64,000 nucleotides of DNA from Galactobacillus timonensis. GTDB lineage: Bacteria; Bacillota_I; Bacilli_A; Erysipelotrichales; Erysipelotrichaceae. Where the stretch lies: positions 1,825,147 through 1,889,146 of the forward strand of contig NZ_LT964739.1 in NCBI RefSeq assembly GCF_900240265.1. The letters are read 5' to 3'. The notes under the pieces are model-generated. The model worked only from the letters and a program-made list of their open reading frames with translations, ran no database searches and was not told where the DNA came from. Numbering within the stretch: the stretch's first letter is position 1; every line of letters starts with the position of its first letter. Position numbers and translations under genes: made by a program. This document shows, piece after piece, positions 17,596 to 28,568 of this stretch.

Positions 17596-18015
17596 ATGAA
17601 AATTACATCCGATGATCTGAAGAATGGTGTATGGGATGATTCCATTTCCCATCTGACCTGCGGAAAGAATGAGAGTCCGCAGCTGAGCATTGAGCCGGTG
17701 AACGGCGCCGTCAGCTATGCGGTCTATATGCTTGATCCGGATGGCCATGACTGGGAACACTGGGCAAGCATCGGCAGTGAGACAGAGATCGTGCATGGAG
17801 ACAATCCGGGCAGCTATGTAGGTCCCTATCCTCCTTCGGGAACGCATCGTTACATCATTTACGTGTTTGCGCTGAAGAAGGAAATCTATGATCTTCCGGG
17901 CAGCTTTGATGCGCCGGGCAACCGGATCGAAGAGATCCGACGTGCGCTTGGACCTTTGACGCTGGACGAAGGGTCATTGACAGGTACGTTTACGCGCAGA
18001 AAGGGAGTGATCTGA
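17596..18015 (+). CDS. PEBP family protein (YbhB/YbcL, Raf kinase inhibitor-like)
   Basis: Phosphatidylethanolamine-binding-protein fold, 139 aa. Family features are the phrase SPQLSIEPVNGAVSYAVYMLDPDG, the WEHW segment and the anion-pocket motif SYVGPYPPSGTHRYIIYVFAL. Bacterial members are small cytosolic proteins without an agreed role. The Shine-Dalgarno site is AGAGGTG. The stop overlaps the start of the next gene by one base (TGATG), so at least two genes form an operon. Confidence 0.85.
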   Translation: MKITSDDLKNGVWDDSISHLTCGKNESPQLSIEPVNGAVSYAVYMLDPDGHDWEHWASIGSETEIVHGDNPGSYVGPYPPSGTHRYIIYVFALKKEIYDLPGSFDAPGNRIEEIRRALGPLTLDEGSLTGTFTRRKGVI

Positions 18016-18446
18016 TGGAACAGGTACAGATCTGGGAAGCCATCGAGGCCGGTGAACAGGCACACGATGATCTCAGCAGCGCCTATGACAAACTGTGCAG
18101 TGCAGCAGGCTGGGGATGGCTTGATGTATTCGGAGGAAAGATGATCGTTACCGCGATCAAGCGTCAGCGCATGAGTGAGGCCGACGCATTGATGGACCGG
18201 GCGCAGCGTTCGCTTTCGCATTTTGCGGATGTGCTGCAGAACTACGGAATGCTGGTGCCGGACCGTGTCGGAGGGACTCTGGATGCTCTGGATGTCTTTG
18301 ACTGGTTCCTGGATAATCCGATTACGGACATGATGGTACAGAGCCGCATCAGTCAGGCGAAGACGACGGTTCAGCAGATGCTTGAAGATCTGGAAGTGGA
18401 ACTGAACCGTCTGCACACATATGCCGAACAAACGGCAGGGAGATAA
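18015..18446 (+). CDS. Conserved hypothetical protein, 143 aa, helical
   Basis: Not recognised. The start overlaps the PEBP stop (TGATG), which supports translation. The protein is predicted mainly helical, with charged heptad-like stretches at both ends (AHDDLSSAYDKLCSA and QSRISQAKTTVQQMLEDLEVELNRL) and a glycine-rich patch GWGWLDVFGGKMIVTAIKRQRM in between that could be a short amphipathic or membrane-touching segment. No signal peptide and no enzyme motif are seen. The next gene begins 6 nt after the stop. A role with the PEBP protein is only inferred from the operon. Confidence 0.7.
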   Translation: MEQVQIWEAIEAGEQAHDDLSSAYDKLCSAAGWGWLDVFGGKMIVTAIKRQRMSEADALMDRAQRSLSHFADVLQNYGMLVPDRVGGTLDALDVFDWFLDNPITDMMVQSRISQAKTTVQQMLEDLEVELNRLHTYAEQTAGR

Positions 18447-18451
18447 AGAAC

Positions 18452-18688
18452 ATGATTGCAGTCATCAGTATTGTTGTTGAAAATCCGGAATCTGCAGAGG
18501 ATGTGAACCGCATTCTCCATGTGCACCGTGATGCGATCATCGGACGCATGGGCATCCCGTACCGTAAGAAGAACATCAATATCATTTCGGTTGCGGTCGA
18601 TGCCGGCGAATCTGAGATTGCGGGGATGAAGAAGGAGCTCGGGGAAGTTTCCGGTATCCGCGCTGCCAGCGTCGAAACGGCCGAATGA
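18452..18688 (+). CDS. TM1266-family putative iron-only hydrogenase system regulator
   Basis: Small ACT/NikR-C-like domain protein of 78 aa. The pattern VNRILHVHRDAIIGRMGIPYRKKNINIISVAVDA, followed by the second half EIAGMKKELGEVSGIRAASVETA, fits the TM1266 family found beside [FeFe]-hydrogenase maturation genes (hydE/F/G) in anaerobes. No DNA-binding domain and no hydrogenase gene are visible nearby, so its role here is uncertain. It is the last gene of the PEBP operon; the leuS promoter follows. Confidence 0.75.
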   Translation: MIAVISIVVENPESAEDVNRILHVHRDAIIGRMGIPYRKKNINIISVAVDAGESEIAGMKKELGEVSGIRAASVETAE

Positions 18689-18701
18689 GGCTGGAATTGA
18701 A

Positions 18702-18730
18702 TTGAATTCCACGGCGTGCTTTGTTAGAAT
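18702..18730 (+). promoter_or_regulatory. leuS promoter
   Basis: TTGAAT (18702-18707) and TAGAAT (18725-18730, preceded by TGT) are spaced 17 bp apart, so the T-box leader would start near 18737. Confidence 0.65.
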
Positions 18731-18736
18731 GAGCGT

Positions 18737-18965
18737 GCTGTGATGAACGGAAAGCAGTAGTAGGAATTGCCCCTCAGAGAGCATCGGGCTGGTGAAACGG
18801 TGCGGGCATGCAGTATGAACTCGTTCCGGGAGCGGCCGCTGAACTGTGCGCTTGCCAGCGTTAACAATGCGAGCAAGAGGGTGGATGGCGATTTGACGCC
18901 ATGCAAACTAAGGTGGTACCGCGTTGATTATTACGACGTCCTTAGATCAAAGGGCGTCTTTTTTA
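18737..18965 (+). promoter_or_regulatory. T-box riboswitch, leucine specific, controlling leuS
   Basis: The leader has stem I elements (AAAGCAGTAGTAGG and CAGAGAGC..GGGCTGGTGAAA), a specifier region TGAACTCG giving the Leu codon CTC, and the invariant T-box AACTAAGGTGGTACCGCG (18906-18923). It ends in a terminator, GACGTCCTT against AAGGGCGTC (18936-18959), with a T-run. Uncharged tRNA-Leu would stabilise the antiterminator and allow leuS transcription. The specifier agrees with the downstream gene. Confidence 0.94.
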
Positions 18966-18987
18966 GTGAAGCCCGGGGAGAAGAACT

Positions 18988-21375
18988 ATGTACGATCATC
19001 AGAAAATCGAAGCGAAGTGGCAGAAGTACTGGGAAGACAACAAGACCTTCAAGACGGATGGCTGGGATTTCTCGAAGCCAAAGTATTACGTCATGGACAT
19101 GTTCCCGTATCCGTCCGGTCAGGGACTGCATGTTGGTCATCCGGAAAGCTATACGGCGACCGATATCATGGCCCGCATGAAGCGGATGCAGGGATACAAC
19201 GTGATGCACCCGATGGGATTTGATGCCTTCGGTCTTCCGGCGGAGCAGTATGCGCTGAAGACGGGTCATCATCCGGGTGAATTTACCTATGCCAACATTG
19301 ACCATTTCCGTGCGCAGCTGAAAATGCTCGGTTTCAGCTATGACTGGGACCGTGAAATCCGTACCTGCGATCCGGAATATTACAAGTGGACGCAGTGGAT
19401 CTTCCTGCAGCTATACAAGAAGGGCCTTGCCTATGTGGCCGAGATGCCGGTCAACTGGTGCCCTGAGGAGCGTGCCGTCCTTGCCAACGAAGAAGTCATC
19501 AACGGCAAGAGTGAACATGGTCACGCCGTCGTTCGCCGCAACATGCGTCAGTGGGTGCTGAAGATCACGGCCTATGCCGAGGAGCTGCTCAAGGATCTTG
19601 ACGAGGTAGACTGGCCGGAGTCGACCAAGGAGATGCAGCGAAACTGGATCGGCAAATCGACCGGCGCTGACATCACGATGAAGATCAAGGATACCAATCT
19701 CGAGTTCACGGTCTATACGACGCGTCCGGATACGGCATTCGGCATTTCGTTCATCGTCTTCTCTCCGGAACATCCGTTCGTGGATCAGATTACGACACCC
19801 GAGCACAAGGATGAGGTCCATGCCTATCAGGCGGAAGCGGCTAAGAAGAGTGAGCTTGCCCGCACCGATCTGAACAAGGAGAAGACCGGCGTGTTTACGG
19901 GAAGCTATGCGATCAATCCGGTCAACGGACGTCTGGTTCCGATCTGGATTTCTGATTATGTGCTGGCCAACTATGGTACCGGCGCCGTCATGGGTGTGCC
20001 GGCAGGCGACCAGCGTGACTGGGACTTTGCGACGAAGTTCGGCCTCGAAATCATTCCGTTCATGAAGGATGTCGACATTTCCCAGGGGGCCTATGCCGGG
20101 GAAGGCATTCATGCAAATTCCGGCTTCCTCGATGGTCTGAATGTTGAGGAATCGAAGAAGGCGATGCTGGACTGGCTGGTTGAGCATCACTGCGGCGAGC
20201 CGAAGGTTCAGTACAAGCTTCGTGACTGGCTGTTCTCGCGTCAGCGCTACTGGGGTGAGCCGATTCCCATCGTTCGTATGGATGACGGGACTCTGCGGGC
20301 GCTGCAGGATTCCGATCTTCCGCTGGAGCTTCCGGCGGTTGACAACTATCAGCCGAGCGAAGACGGAGAGTCGCCGCTGGCCAATGCCAAGGACTGGCTG
20401 AATGTGACGATCGATGGTCAGCACGGTGTGCGTGAGACAAATACCATGCCTCAGTGGGCAGGTTCCTGCTGGTATTATCTGCGGTATCTGGATCCGCATA
20501 ATGATAAGGCTCTGGCAGATCCCCAGCTGATCAGGCACTGGATGCCGGTTGATCTTTATATCGGCGGTGCGGAACATGCGGTTCTGCATCTGCTGTATGC
20601 GCGGTTCTGGTACAAGGTGCTGCGCGATTGCGGCGTCGTGTTCAACGATGAGCCGTTCCAGAAGCTGTATCACCAGGGCATGATCCTGGGCGAGAACGGT
20701 GTCAAGATGTCCAAGTCGCTCGGCAATGTCGTGAATCCGGATGATCTGGTCAAGAGCCATGGCGCCGATGCGCTGCGTCTTTATGAGATGTTCATGGGAC
20801 CTCTGAATGCGTCCAAGCCGTGGTCGAGCAAGGGTATGGATGGTGCGCGCCGCTGGCTGGACCGTGTCTATCGGGTCGCGGAAGCCAGGATGTACACCGA
20901 TGAGCTGACGCCGGAGCTTGACTATAGCTACAACGTGATGGTTAAGAAGGTGACGGAGGATTATGACAGTCTTGCCTTCAATACGGCCATTTCGCAGATG
21001 ATGGTATTCATCAATGATGTGTACAAGCTGGGCCGTGTGTCGAAGGATATGCTGGAAGGCTTCATCAAGATTCTGTCGCCGATTGTGCCGCATATCTGCG
21101 AAGAGATGTGGCAGATGGTAACGGGGAAGACAGGCATCTCCTATGAGCCGTGGCCGTCATTCGATGAGTCCAAGACGCAGATGAATGAAGTGACGATGGC
21201 TGTGCAGGTCAACGGCAAGATGCGCGGAACCTTTACGGCGTCTGCGGATGCCAGCGACGAAGAGCTGACGGAAGCCGCCAAGCAGGTGGAGTCGGTTCAG
21301 CGTCAGATTGAGGGCAAGACCATCCGCAAGGTGATCGTCGTCAAGCACAAGATCGTGAACATCATTGCTAACTGA
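18988..21375 (+). CDS. leuS: Leucyl-tRNA synthetase
   Basis: Class I synthetase charging tRNA-Leu, 795 aa, a normal bacterial length. The HIGH-type motif is in [16 protein letters not shown] (around residue 50), the CP1 editing domain occupies roughly 220-410, and KMSKS is intact (573-577, [10 protein letters not shown]). The anticodon-binding and C-terminal domains are present through [19 protein letters not shown]. The start follows the T-box terminator with GGGGAGAAG as ribosome site. Confidence 0.97.
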   Translation: MYDHQKIEAKWQKYWEDNKTFKTDGWDFSKPKYYVMDMFPYPSGQGLHVGHPESYTATDIMARMKRMQGYNVMHPMGFDAFGLPAEQYALKTGHHPGEFTYANIDHFRAQLKMLGFSYDWDREIRTCDPEYYKWTQWIFLQLYKKGLAYVAEMPVNWCPEERAVLANEEVINGKSEHGHAVVRRNMRQWVLKITAYAEELLKDLDEVDWPESTKEMQRNWIGKSTGADITMKIKDTNLEFTVYTTRPDTAFGISFIVFSPEHPFVDQITTPEHKDEVHAYQAEAAKKSELARTDLNKEKTGVFTGSYAINPVNGRLVPIWISDYVLANYGTGAVMGVPAGDQRDWDFATKFGLEIIPFMKDVDISQGAYAGEGIHANSGFLDGLNVEESKKAMLDWLVEHHCGEPKVQYKLRDWLFSRQRYWGEPIPIVRMDDGTLRALQDSDLPLELPAVDNYQPSEDGESPLANAKDWLNVTIDGQHGVRETNTMPQWAGSCWYYLRYLDPHNDKALADPQLIRHWMPVDLYIGGAEHAVLHLLYARFWYKVLRDCGVVFNDEPFQKLYHQGMILGENGVKMSKSLGNVVNPDDLVKSHGADALRLYEMFMGPLNASKPWSSKGMDGARRWLDRVYRVAEARMYTDELTPELDYSYNVMVKKVTEDYDSLAFNTAISQMMVFINDVYKLGRVSKDMLEGFIKILSPIVPHICEEMWQMVTGKTGISYEPWPSFDESKTQMNEVTMAVQVNGKMRGTFTASADASDEELTEAAKQVESVQRQIEGKTIRKVIVVKHKIVNIIAN

Positions 21376-21432
21376 TGTGTACGGTTTTGTAAAATGCGTT
21401 AAGTCCCATAAAATTGAGCTTGGTATCATAGA

Positions 21433-21457
21433 GACGCAGATTTCTGCGCCTTTTATT
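21433..21457 (+). terminator. Probable terminator after leuS
   Basis: CGCAG-ATTT-CTGCG hairpin followed by CCTTTTATTT. It is short but well placed between leuS and scpA. Confidence 0.5.
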
Positions 21458-21524
21458 TGAGAATCTCTGCTTTGCAATTGGTTGGTTGTCCGGGGAAACG
21501 ATAGGAATAGGATGGCGTTTTTGG

Positions 21525-21530
21525 TATAAT
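21525..21530 (+). promoter_or_regulatory. -10 element 11 bp before the scpA ATG
   Basis: A perfect TATAAT predicts a start within a few bases of the ATG at 21542 or the in-frame GTG at 21536. The leader would be five bases or less, with no real Shine-Dalgarno site. Confidence 0.5.
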
Positions 21531-21541
21531 TTGCGGTGGTT

Positions 21542-22282
21542 ATGGAAGACTTCAAGGTTACGATTGACAAGTTTGAGGGTCCGCTCGATCTGATGCTGCA
21601 TCTGATCAAGGAAAAGCAGCTGGATCTCTTCGATCTGGATATGAATGTGCTGACGAATCAGTACATTGCCTATCTCAACTCGATGAAGGATATGCACCTG
21701 GAAGTGACCAGTGAATATCTAGTGGAACTGGCGGAGCTGATTGAATACAAGTCCCGTAAACTGCTCCCGAAGGATGAGTCGCAGCCGGAAGAAGATGAAG
21801 AGGATCCGAAGGAACGCCTTGTCCGCAGACTTCTGGAATATCAGCAGTACAAGAACGTGAGCCAGACGCTTGGCGAGATGTTTTCGGAGCGTCAGGAGAT
21901 GCTGGGACGCCCTCTTGCCAAAGAGGCGGATGAATGGATGAAAGATGACAGCAGCCAGCCGTATGAGGGGGATCCCTACGAACTGATGAAGGCGATGAAG
22001 CGCTGTCTCATGCGGATGCAGCTGGCGAAGCCGATCGGCGTCAAATATACGCAGCGTGAAATTTCGATGGAAGACAGGGAGCTGCAGATTCGATCGCGTC
22101 TGACATCGCTGCCGGATACATTCCGGTTTGAAAATCTTCTGGAAGATGTAGAAAGTCTTCCGATGTTTATTGCAACATTCCTTGCGGTGCTGGATCTGGC
22201 CCGTCTTCATACGCTTGTCTTTACAGTGGATCAGGATGATGTGATCTGGTTTTCCAAAGGAACGGGGACATTATCGGCATGA
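21542..22282 (+). CDS. scpA: Segregation and condensation protein A (kleisin)
   Basis: Kleisin subunit that bridges SMC heads in the condensin complex with ScpB. The 246 aa start at the ATG (a GTG two codons upstream is possible). The N-terminal hallmark FKVTIDKFEGPLDLMLHLIKEKQLDLFD and LTNQYIAYL are present; the C-terminal winged-helix part contains ISMEDRELQIRSRL and LLEDVESLPMFIATFLAVLDL. The stop overlaps the scpB start (ATGA). The promoter sits almost on the start codon. Confidence 0.94.
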   Translation: MEDFKVTIDKFEGPLDLMLHLIKEKQLDLFDLDMNVLTNQYIAYLNSMKDMHLEVTSEYLVELAELIEYKSRKLLPKDESQPEEDEEDPKERLVRRLLEYQQYKNVSQTLGEMFSERQEMLGRPLAKEADEWMKDDSSQPYEGDPYELMKAMKRCLMRMQLAKPIGVKYTQREISMEDRELQIRSRLTSLPDTFRFENLLEDVESLPMFIATFLAVLDLARLHTLVFTVDQDDVIWFSKGTGTLSA

Positions 22283-22971
22283 GTGAATTAGAGAAAGAAA
22301 AAACAGAACCGGAAACGGAAAAAGATCAGGAACCGGCGCAGACGAACGCTGCCCCGGTAGATGTTCATAAGGATGATTCTGCTGCCTCGGAAACTGCAGA
22401 CAGCCTGGATGAAACAGAACAGGAAGGCCGGGCGAAGGCAATCCTGGAAGGGCTGATCTTTATTGTCGGCGATGACGGTATATCGGCTGAGCAGGCGGCT
22501 GAGACGCTTGACGTGAGTGTGGAGCGTGTTGAGCAGCTTGTGGAAGAGCTGAAGAACGATTACAGTGATGACAGCCATGGCTTTGAGCTGACGCAGTACG
22601 GTGGTCTTTACCGCTTTATGTCGAAGGAGTTTGTGCATCCGTATGCGGCGCAGCTGTTTCAGATGGGCAGGCAGGCGACGCTTTCGCAGGCGGCTTTGGA
22701 GACGCTGGCGATCATTGCCTACAAGCAGCCGGTGACCCGCGTCGAGATTGAGGAAATCCGCGGTGTGGGAGCGGATGTGATGCTGAGAAAGCTGATGGCG
22801 CGCGGGCTGATCAGGGAGTCGGGCCGCTCAGACGCTCCGGGCAAGCCGATTCTCTATGAGGTGACGGAGGAATTCATGAATTCCTTCAAGCTGATGAGTC
22901 TGAAGGAGCTGCCGGAACTGCCGGCCTTCCGCAGCGATGACAATGAAGATGATGGAGATTTTCTGAAGTGA
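22279..22971 (+). CDS. scpB: Segregation and condensation protein B
   Basis: Winged-helix partner of ScpA in SMC-ScpAB, 230 aa. The family core begins near residue 50 (AKAILEGLIFIVGDDGISAEQAAETLDV) and includes QATLSQAALETLAIIAYKQPVTRVEIEEIRGV. The first 50 residues are an acidic, low-complexity extension rich in Glu, Asp and Lys, longer than in most ScpB proteins. The ATGA overlap with scpA and the GTG overlap with the next gene show one operon. Confidence 0.94.
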   Translation: MSELEKEKTEPETEKDQEPAQTNAAPVDVHKDDSAASETADSLDETEQEGRAKAILEGLIFIVGDDGISAEQAAETLDVSVERVEQLVEELKNDYSDDSHGFELTQYGGLYRFMSKEFVHPYAAQLFQMGRQATLSQAALETLAIIAYKQPVTRVEIEEIRGVGADVMLRKLMARGLIRESGRSDAPGKPILYEVTEEFMNSFKLMSLKELPELPAFRSDDNEDDGDFLK

Positions 22972-23747
22972 TCACAGGGAAGAAAACATTACAGGTGATG
23001 GCGGCGGCGCTTCTGTTATGCGGCTGCGGGAGTCCGGCGGCTGCGACGGGTGCGACGGCATCTGCGGCGGCGGGACGGAATGATTCGTATGCCTGTCGGG
23101 TGATGGACTACTATGACTACAGTGCCCCGGCACCCTATACGGTAGAAGCGGTGGATGAGAGCTATTATGCGGATACGCTGTTTGCCGGAGATTCGCGGAT
23201 GGGTTCGCTGGCTCTCTACGGCTCGCACCCGGATGCGGAAGTTGACTACGTGACGAGTCTCAATCTTCTGCTCATTGATACGATGCCGCTGGATGAACAT
23301 GAGGATGGTTCGACGCTGATGGATGTTCTTTCTTCGACGACGAAGGATAACATTTATCTGCTGTTTGGAATCAACGAGATCCGCAATTCCAACTTTGATG
23401 CGTTCAATGCGCAGTATCAGGACATTCTGACGATGCTCAGGAACAATAATCCGGATGTGAATGTCTACATTATTCTTGCCTATCATCCGGACAAGATTAC
23501 GGACCTTCCGGAGCCGCAGTTGAGTGAGCATCTGCAGAATCTGAATTCGGGACTGATTACATTGGCTGAGACCAATGCGATGTTCTATCTGGATACGGAC
23601 AACGGCCTTGATGAGAACGGCACGATCAAGGATGATTATGTATGGGACGGTCTGCACCTCAACCCGACCGGTGCCCGGGCGTTTGAAGACTATATCGCTA
23701 CCCATGTGGTACAGAAGGAGAAATATGTTAAAGAAGTTTGTGAGTAG
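22968..23747 (+). CDS. SGNH/GDSL hydrolase family lipoprotein
   Basis: Surface lipoprotein of 259 aa with a GTG start overlapping the scpB stop. The signal peptide ends in LLLCGC (Cys20). The SGNH blocks are visible: block I LFAGDSRMG (Ser76), the Asn block in LLFGINEIRNSNFDAF, and the Asp-His block WDGLHLNPTGARAFEDY. This supports an esterase or acyl-modifying role on cell-wall polymers or glycans, but the substrate is unknown. The next gene begins inside its 3' end. Confidence 0.8.
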   Translation: MITGKKTLQVMAAALLLCGCGSPAAATGATASAAAGRNDSYACRVMDYYDYSAPAPYTVEAVDESYYADTLFAGDSRMGSLALYGSHPDAEVDYVTSLNLLLIDTMPLDEHEDGSTLMDVLSSTTKDNIYLLFGINEIRNSNFDAFNAQYQDILTMLRNNNPDVNVYIILAYHPDKITDLPEPQLSEHLQNLNSGLITLAETNAMFYLDTDNGLDENGTIKDDYVWDGLHLNPTGARAFEDYIATHVVQKEKYVKEVCE

Positions 23748-24183
23748 TTTACTGGTGATTGGATTGCTTGCTGGATGCGGCAGTACACAGAGTGCTGAAG
23801 CTTCGTCAACGTGTGCAGATACGGCAGCTTCGTTAGTCAGCGAGCTCGGCCTGAGTGATACGACGAAAGAGGCGTCCGACCGCATCATTTCCGGTCTCTT
23901 CTTCTTTGATGAAGGAACGATTACGGATTCTTCGCTCTATGTTGCCACTGATAAGTCGGCGAATCTCGTTGGTGTCTTTGATACGACGGACATGGACGCA
24001 ACCAAGAGTAAGATCAAGGATTATCTCAGCACGTTGAAGTCGCAGATGCAGTCCTACTATCCGGATGAAGTGTTCAAGATTGATAACGCCGTTCAGGAAG
24101 ATAACGGGACCCGCATCATTGTCATTGTCTGCGATGATCTCGAAACAGCAAAAACCGCGGCGCGAAGTGCACTGGGTCTCTAA
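23725..24183 (+). CDS. DUF4358-like lipoprotein
   Basis: Small lipoprotein of 152 aa; start ATG 23725 (AAGGAG 4 nt upstream), overlapping the SGNH gene by 23 nt. The lipobox is GLLAGC (Cys18). The body has a FFFDEGTITDSSLYVAT stretch and KIKDYLSTLKSQMQSYYPDEVFKIDNAVQ, matching DUF4358 proteins often found beside SGNH or acyltransferase genes. The function is unknown; the pairing suggests that both lipoproteins act together outside the membrane. Confidence 0.75.
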   Translation: MLKKFVSSLLVIGLLAGCGSTQSAEASSTCADTAASLVSELGLSDTTKEASDRIISGLFFFDEGTITDSSLYVATDKSANLVGVFDTTDMDATKSKIKDYLSTLKSQMQSYYPDEVFKIDNAVQEDNGTRIIVIVCDDLETAKTAARSALGL

Positions 24184-24196
24184 ACAGGAAACAATG

Positions 24197-24240
24197 AAAG
24201 CGATATGCCTGCATGCAATGATGCGGACATATCGCTTTTT
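24197..24240 (+). terminator. Strong terminator after the scpA operon
   Basis: AAAGCGATATG pairs with CATATCGCTTT around a 20-nt loop that can itself fold (CTGCATGCAATGATGCGG), followed by a T-run. Confidence 0.8.
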
Positions 24241-24278
24241 AAATGAACAGAAGGGGGATGGATCTGAAGCTTCCTCTT

Positions 24279-24956
24279 TTATTTCTGTCCAGGGCCTTTT
24301 TCCTTCAGCTCAAAGTGATTATGGTCACTGCTGAACCATCCGTCTCTGGCAAGCCGGGCGATTTCAGTGGAAAGGGCGGAACGGTCCACGGCAAGATATT
24401 CTGCCATTTCTGCCCGCGTATAGGGAATGTCAAAGGAAGGGGAACTGTTATGGAAGAACTGCCGCGAAAGGAAGCAGCGGATCTTGGCGGGCGTTGAGCG
24501 CTGCACAAGTATCTTCTGACGCTGCTGCAGCAGGAGGCTGCGTCGCGCAAACTGGTTCATCAGATTGCGGATCACGATCGTGTGCCATGGCTGGGATCCG
24601 TCGAGCTTCAGTATTTCGCTGAGTCCGACCCAGAGAACGATCGAAGCCGTGACGGCTTCAATCCGTTCATCGGCGATGGCCCCGCGGGTCTGGGCAAGAT
24701 CTTCGGCAAAGATCATGCCGGGCTGAATTTCTTCGATCGGTGTCAGAGTTCCCCAGAAGCTGACGTCGCTGATGGTCAGGCTTCCTTCGAGCAGAATCCC
24801 CATGCGATAGACCGGTCTTCCCTCTTTAAGAACAATCTGGCAGCTGCGGTAGTTTTTCAGCTGCGAATCGAGGCTTTCAAGCATGGCCGGAAATTGCTGT
24901 TTTTCAATGCCCGCAAACAGGGGGCAGCGGTAGATCATTTCTTCTGTTTTTCGCAT
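24279..24956 (-). CDS. Crp/Fnr family transcriptional regulator
   Basis: One-component regulator of 225 aa. It has an N-terminal cupin-type sensor domain (about 10-130, YRMGILLEGSLTISDVSFWG) and a C-terminal winged helix (about 150-220, YTRAEMAEYLAVDRSALSTEIARLARDGW). There is no Fnr-type four-cysteine Fe-S cluster, so the ligand is unknown. It is transcribed away from purB; a 16-bp palindrome just after its -10 may be its own operator. Confidence 0.88.
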   Translation of the reverse strand: MRKTEEMIYRCPLFAGIEKQQFPAMLESLDSQLKNYRSCQIVLKEGRPVYRMGILLEGSLTISDVSFWGTLTPIEEIQPGMIFAEDLAQTRGAIADERIEAVTASIVLWVGLSEILKLDGSQPWHTIVIRNLMNQFARRSLLLQQRQKILVQRSTPAKIRCFLSRQFFHNSSPSFDIPYTRAEMAEYLAVDRSALSTEIARLARDGWFSSDHNHFELKEKGPGQK

Positions 24957-24986
24957 TTGGATTCTGCTTTCTGATAGCGGTTTCGG

Positions 24987-25018
24987 TGTTGGTTTTCCAA
25001 CATGACAGTTCCATTATA
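24987..25018 (-). promoter_or_regulatory. Crp/Fnr gene promoter with palindromic operator candidate
   Basis: On the minus strand, TATAAT (25018-25013) is followed about 10 nt later by the perfect palindrome TGTTGG-TTTT-CCAACA (24987-25002), which covers the first transcribed bases. The position fits autorepression. The -35 is weak. Confidence 0.5.
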
Positions 25019-25089
25019 CCGATCCCTGTTCCCGTTGCAGAAAAATGAGGTTCCTCGTACAATCGAAAACGGAAAAGGGAAGAGTGACT

Positions 25090-26388
25090 ATGATTGAACG
25101 GTATGCACGCAAAGAGATGGAACAGGTCTGGAGCCTTGAGCAGCAGTATCAGGCCTGGCTGGAGGTAGAGATCGCTGTCGATCGCGCCTGGGCGAAGCAG
25201 GGCATTGTGCCCATGGAGGATCTCGAGAAGATCGAAAAGAATGCGTCGTTTACAGTCGAGCGCTGCCTTGAGCTGGAACAGGTTACCCACCATGATGTCG
25301 TTGCCTTTACGCGCTGCGTATCGGAAAGTCTTGGGCCGGAAAAGAAGTGGATCCACTATGGCGTAACGTCGACGGATATCGTCGATACGGCAAACGGCCT
25401 GCGCTTCAAGCGGGCGGATGCGATCCTGAGAAAGGATATTCAGGACTTCATGGATATTCTCAAAACAAATGCGCTGAAGTACAAGGATACGCTTATGATC
25501 GGCCGGACCCATGGCATTCATGCGGAAATTACGACGTTCGGTATGAAATTTGCTCTCTGGTATGAAGAAATGAAGCGCAACCAGCAGCGCTTTGAGGCTG
25601 CTGCGGCCGACGTGGAGTGCGGAAAGATCTCCGGGGCGGTCGGCACCTTCGCCAATATTCCGCCTGCCGTGCAGGATGATGTATGTGCGCAGCTTGGACT
25701 CCATTCGGCGAATATTTCGACGCAGATTCTGCAGCGTGACCGGCATGCGCATTACTTTGCGACGTTGGCTCTGATCGGATCCTGCCTGGAACAGATGGCG
25801 ATGGAGATCCGGCATTTGCAGCGTACGGAAGTTCACGAAGTGGAGGAACATTTCTCGGCCGGGCAGAAGGGATCCAGTGCCATGCCCCATAAGCGGAACC
25901 CGATCGGCAGTGAAAACATCTGCGGCTGTTCGCGTGTGCTGCGGGGATATATGGTTACCGCCTATGAAGATATTCCGCTCTGGCATGAGAGAGATATTTC
26001 CCACTCCAGTGCGGAGCGTATCATTGCGCCGGACGCCACGATGCTGCTGGACTATATGCTGGTGCGGTTTGGAAAGATTTTGAAGAATCTGACAGTGTTC
26101 CCGGAGCGAATGAAGGAAAACATCAACAGGACTCATGGCCTCATTTATTCGGAGCGGGTCATGTTAAGTCTGATCGAGAAGGGTCTTTCACGTGAAAAAG
26201 CCTACGACCTTGTTCAGCCGCAGGCTATGAAAGCATTTGAAGTCAATGGCGATTTCCGTTCCTACATCGAACAGGAACCGCAGATTACATCACTGCTCAG
26301 TGAGGAGGATATTGATCACTGTTTCGACCCTTCCTATCAGGTGCGCAATGTCGATGAAATTTTCAGAAGAGTAGGCCTACTCGGTTAA
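25090..26388 (+). CDS. purB: Adenylosuccinate lyase
   Basis: Catalyses two fumarate-releasing steps in purine synthesis (SAICAR to AICAR, and adenylosuccinate to AMP). It has 432 aa from the ATG at 25090, which begins the family-typical [14 protein letters not shown]; an in-frame ATG at 25045 precedes a -10-like TACAAT and is unlikely. The superfamily signature [17 protein letters not shown] is intact, as are [14 protein letters not shown] and the [13 protein letters not shown] segment. The 3' end overlaps the convergent cutC by 12 bp. purA lies just beyond. Confidence 0.95.
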   Translation: MIERYARKEMEQVWSLEQQYQAWLEVEIAVDRAWAKQGIVPMEDLEKIEKNASFTVERCLELEQVTHHDVVAFTRCVSESLGPEKKWIHYGVTSTDIVDTANGLRFKRADAILRKDIQDFMDILKTNALKYKDTLMIGRTHGIHAEITTFGMKFALWYEEMKRNQQRFEAAAADVECGKISGAVGTFANIPPAVQDDVCAQLGLHSANISTQILQRDRHAHYFATLALIGSCLEQMAMEIRHLQRTEVHEVEEHFSAGQKGSSAMPHKRNPIGSENICGCSRVLRGYMVTAYEDIPLWHERDISHSSAERIIAPDATMLLDYMLVRFGKILKNLTVFPERMKENINRTHGLIYSERVMLSLIEKGLSREKAYDLVQPQAMKAFEVNGDFRSYIEQEPQITSLLSEEDIDHCFDPSYQVRNVDEIFRRVGLLG

Positions 26389-27183
26389 TTCGCCTTCGAC
26401 ATCATCTTCGTAGCGGTCGCTTTTGAGCATGTCCTCATCGGCGCCAGGCATATCTTCACTGCGTAAGTGATCTGCGTCAGCCCTGTGCTGGCACAGTTTT
26501 TCAAATACCTGATTCAGCGTCGCGGCACTGACCGCATCGTAGGCGCCATTATCCTGCAGCGGGGTACGTGCACTGAGATGAACCTGATTCGAGCCCGTAG
26601 ACGCAAGCAGATCGAGGACATTGCCGGGCCGGACGCCGCAGCCGGGAAGAATCTCGATGGAATCTCCATAGGAATCAATCAGATGTTTGATCATATCCGC
26701 TCCAAGCAGACATGTTTCCTTCTGGCCGCTGGTCAGAACCCGGTCCACATGGCAGCGGATCAGGGCCCTGATCGCCTCATCGCCATCACGGGTATTATCG
26801 AAGGCACGATGGAATACGGCCGTCTTCCCAAAGGAATGGATCAGATCCACCATCTTCTCTGTCATTCCTTCATCGATGGTATGATCCGGATTCAGAAAAC
26901 CAAAGACGATGCCATCGGCTCCTTCCTTAAGAAATACTTCCGCATCCAGGAACATGATCTGCTTCTCCTGCAGGCTGTAACAAAAGCCGGCACCGCGGGG
27001 ACGGACCATCGTCATTACAGGAACGGAAACATTCTTCTTCACTTCCCGAAGCGTGGAAAGCGAAGGCGTCAGACCGCCCAGTTCGAGGGCGCTGTTGAGC
27101 TCAATGCGGGCAATCGGAAACCGTCCTGCCGCAAGTGCATCCCCCAGGCCTCCGCAGCACACCTCAACCTTGACGGATTTCAT
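26377..27183 (-). CDS. cutC: CutC family protein (copper homeostasis protein CutC)
   Basis: TIM-barrel protein of 268 aa. The family opening [16 protein letters not shown] and [16 protein letters not shown] is followed by [17 protein letters not shown] and [17 protein letters not shown]. The last 35 residues are an acidic tail ([21 protein letters not shown]) beyond the usual CutC end. A direct role in copper handling is disputed. It starts immediately after the purA stop with no gap, so it is the distal gene of a purA-cutC operon. Confidence 0.9.
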   Translation of the reverse strand: MKSVKVEVCCGGLGDALAAGRFPIARIELNSALELGGLTPSLSTLREVKKNVSVPVMTMVRPRGAGFCYSLQEKQIMFLDAEVFLKEGADGIVFGFLNPDHTIDEGMTEKMVDLIHSFGKTAVFHRAFDNTRDGDEAIRALIRCHVDRVLTSGQKETCLLGADMIKHLIDSYGDSIEILPGCGVRPGNVLDLLASTGSNQVHLSARTPLQDNGAYDAVSAATLNQVFEKLCQHRADADHLRSEDMPGADEDMLKSDRYEDDVEGELTE

Positions 27184-28503
<1,320 letters not shown>

Positions 28504-28568
28504 CTATTGTAGCACCCGGCGTGCCGTTCTTATCGCTTTTTGATAATATTACGGGGAAGGAGTTTTTT

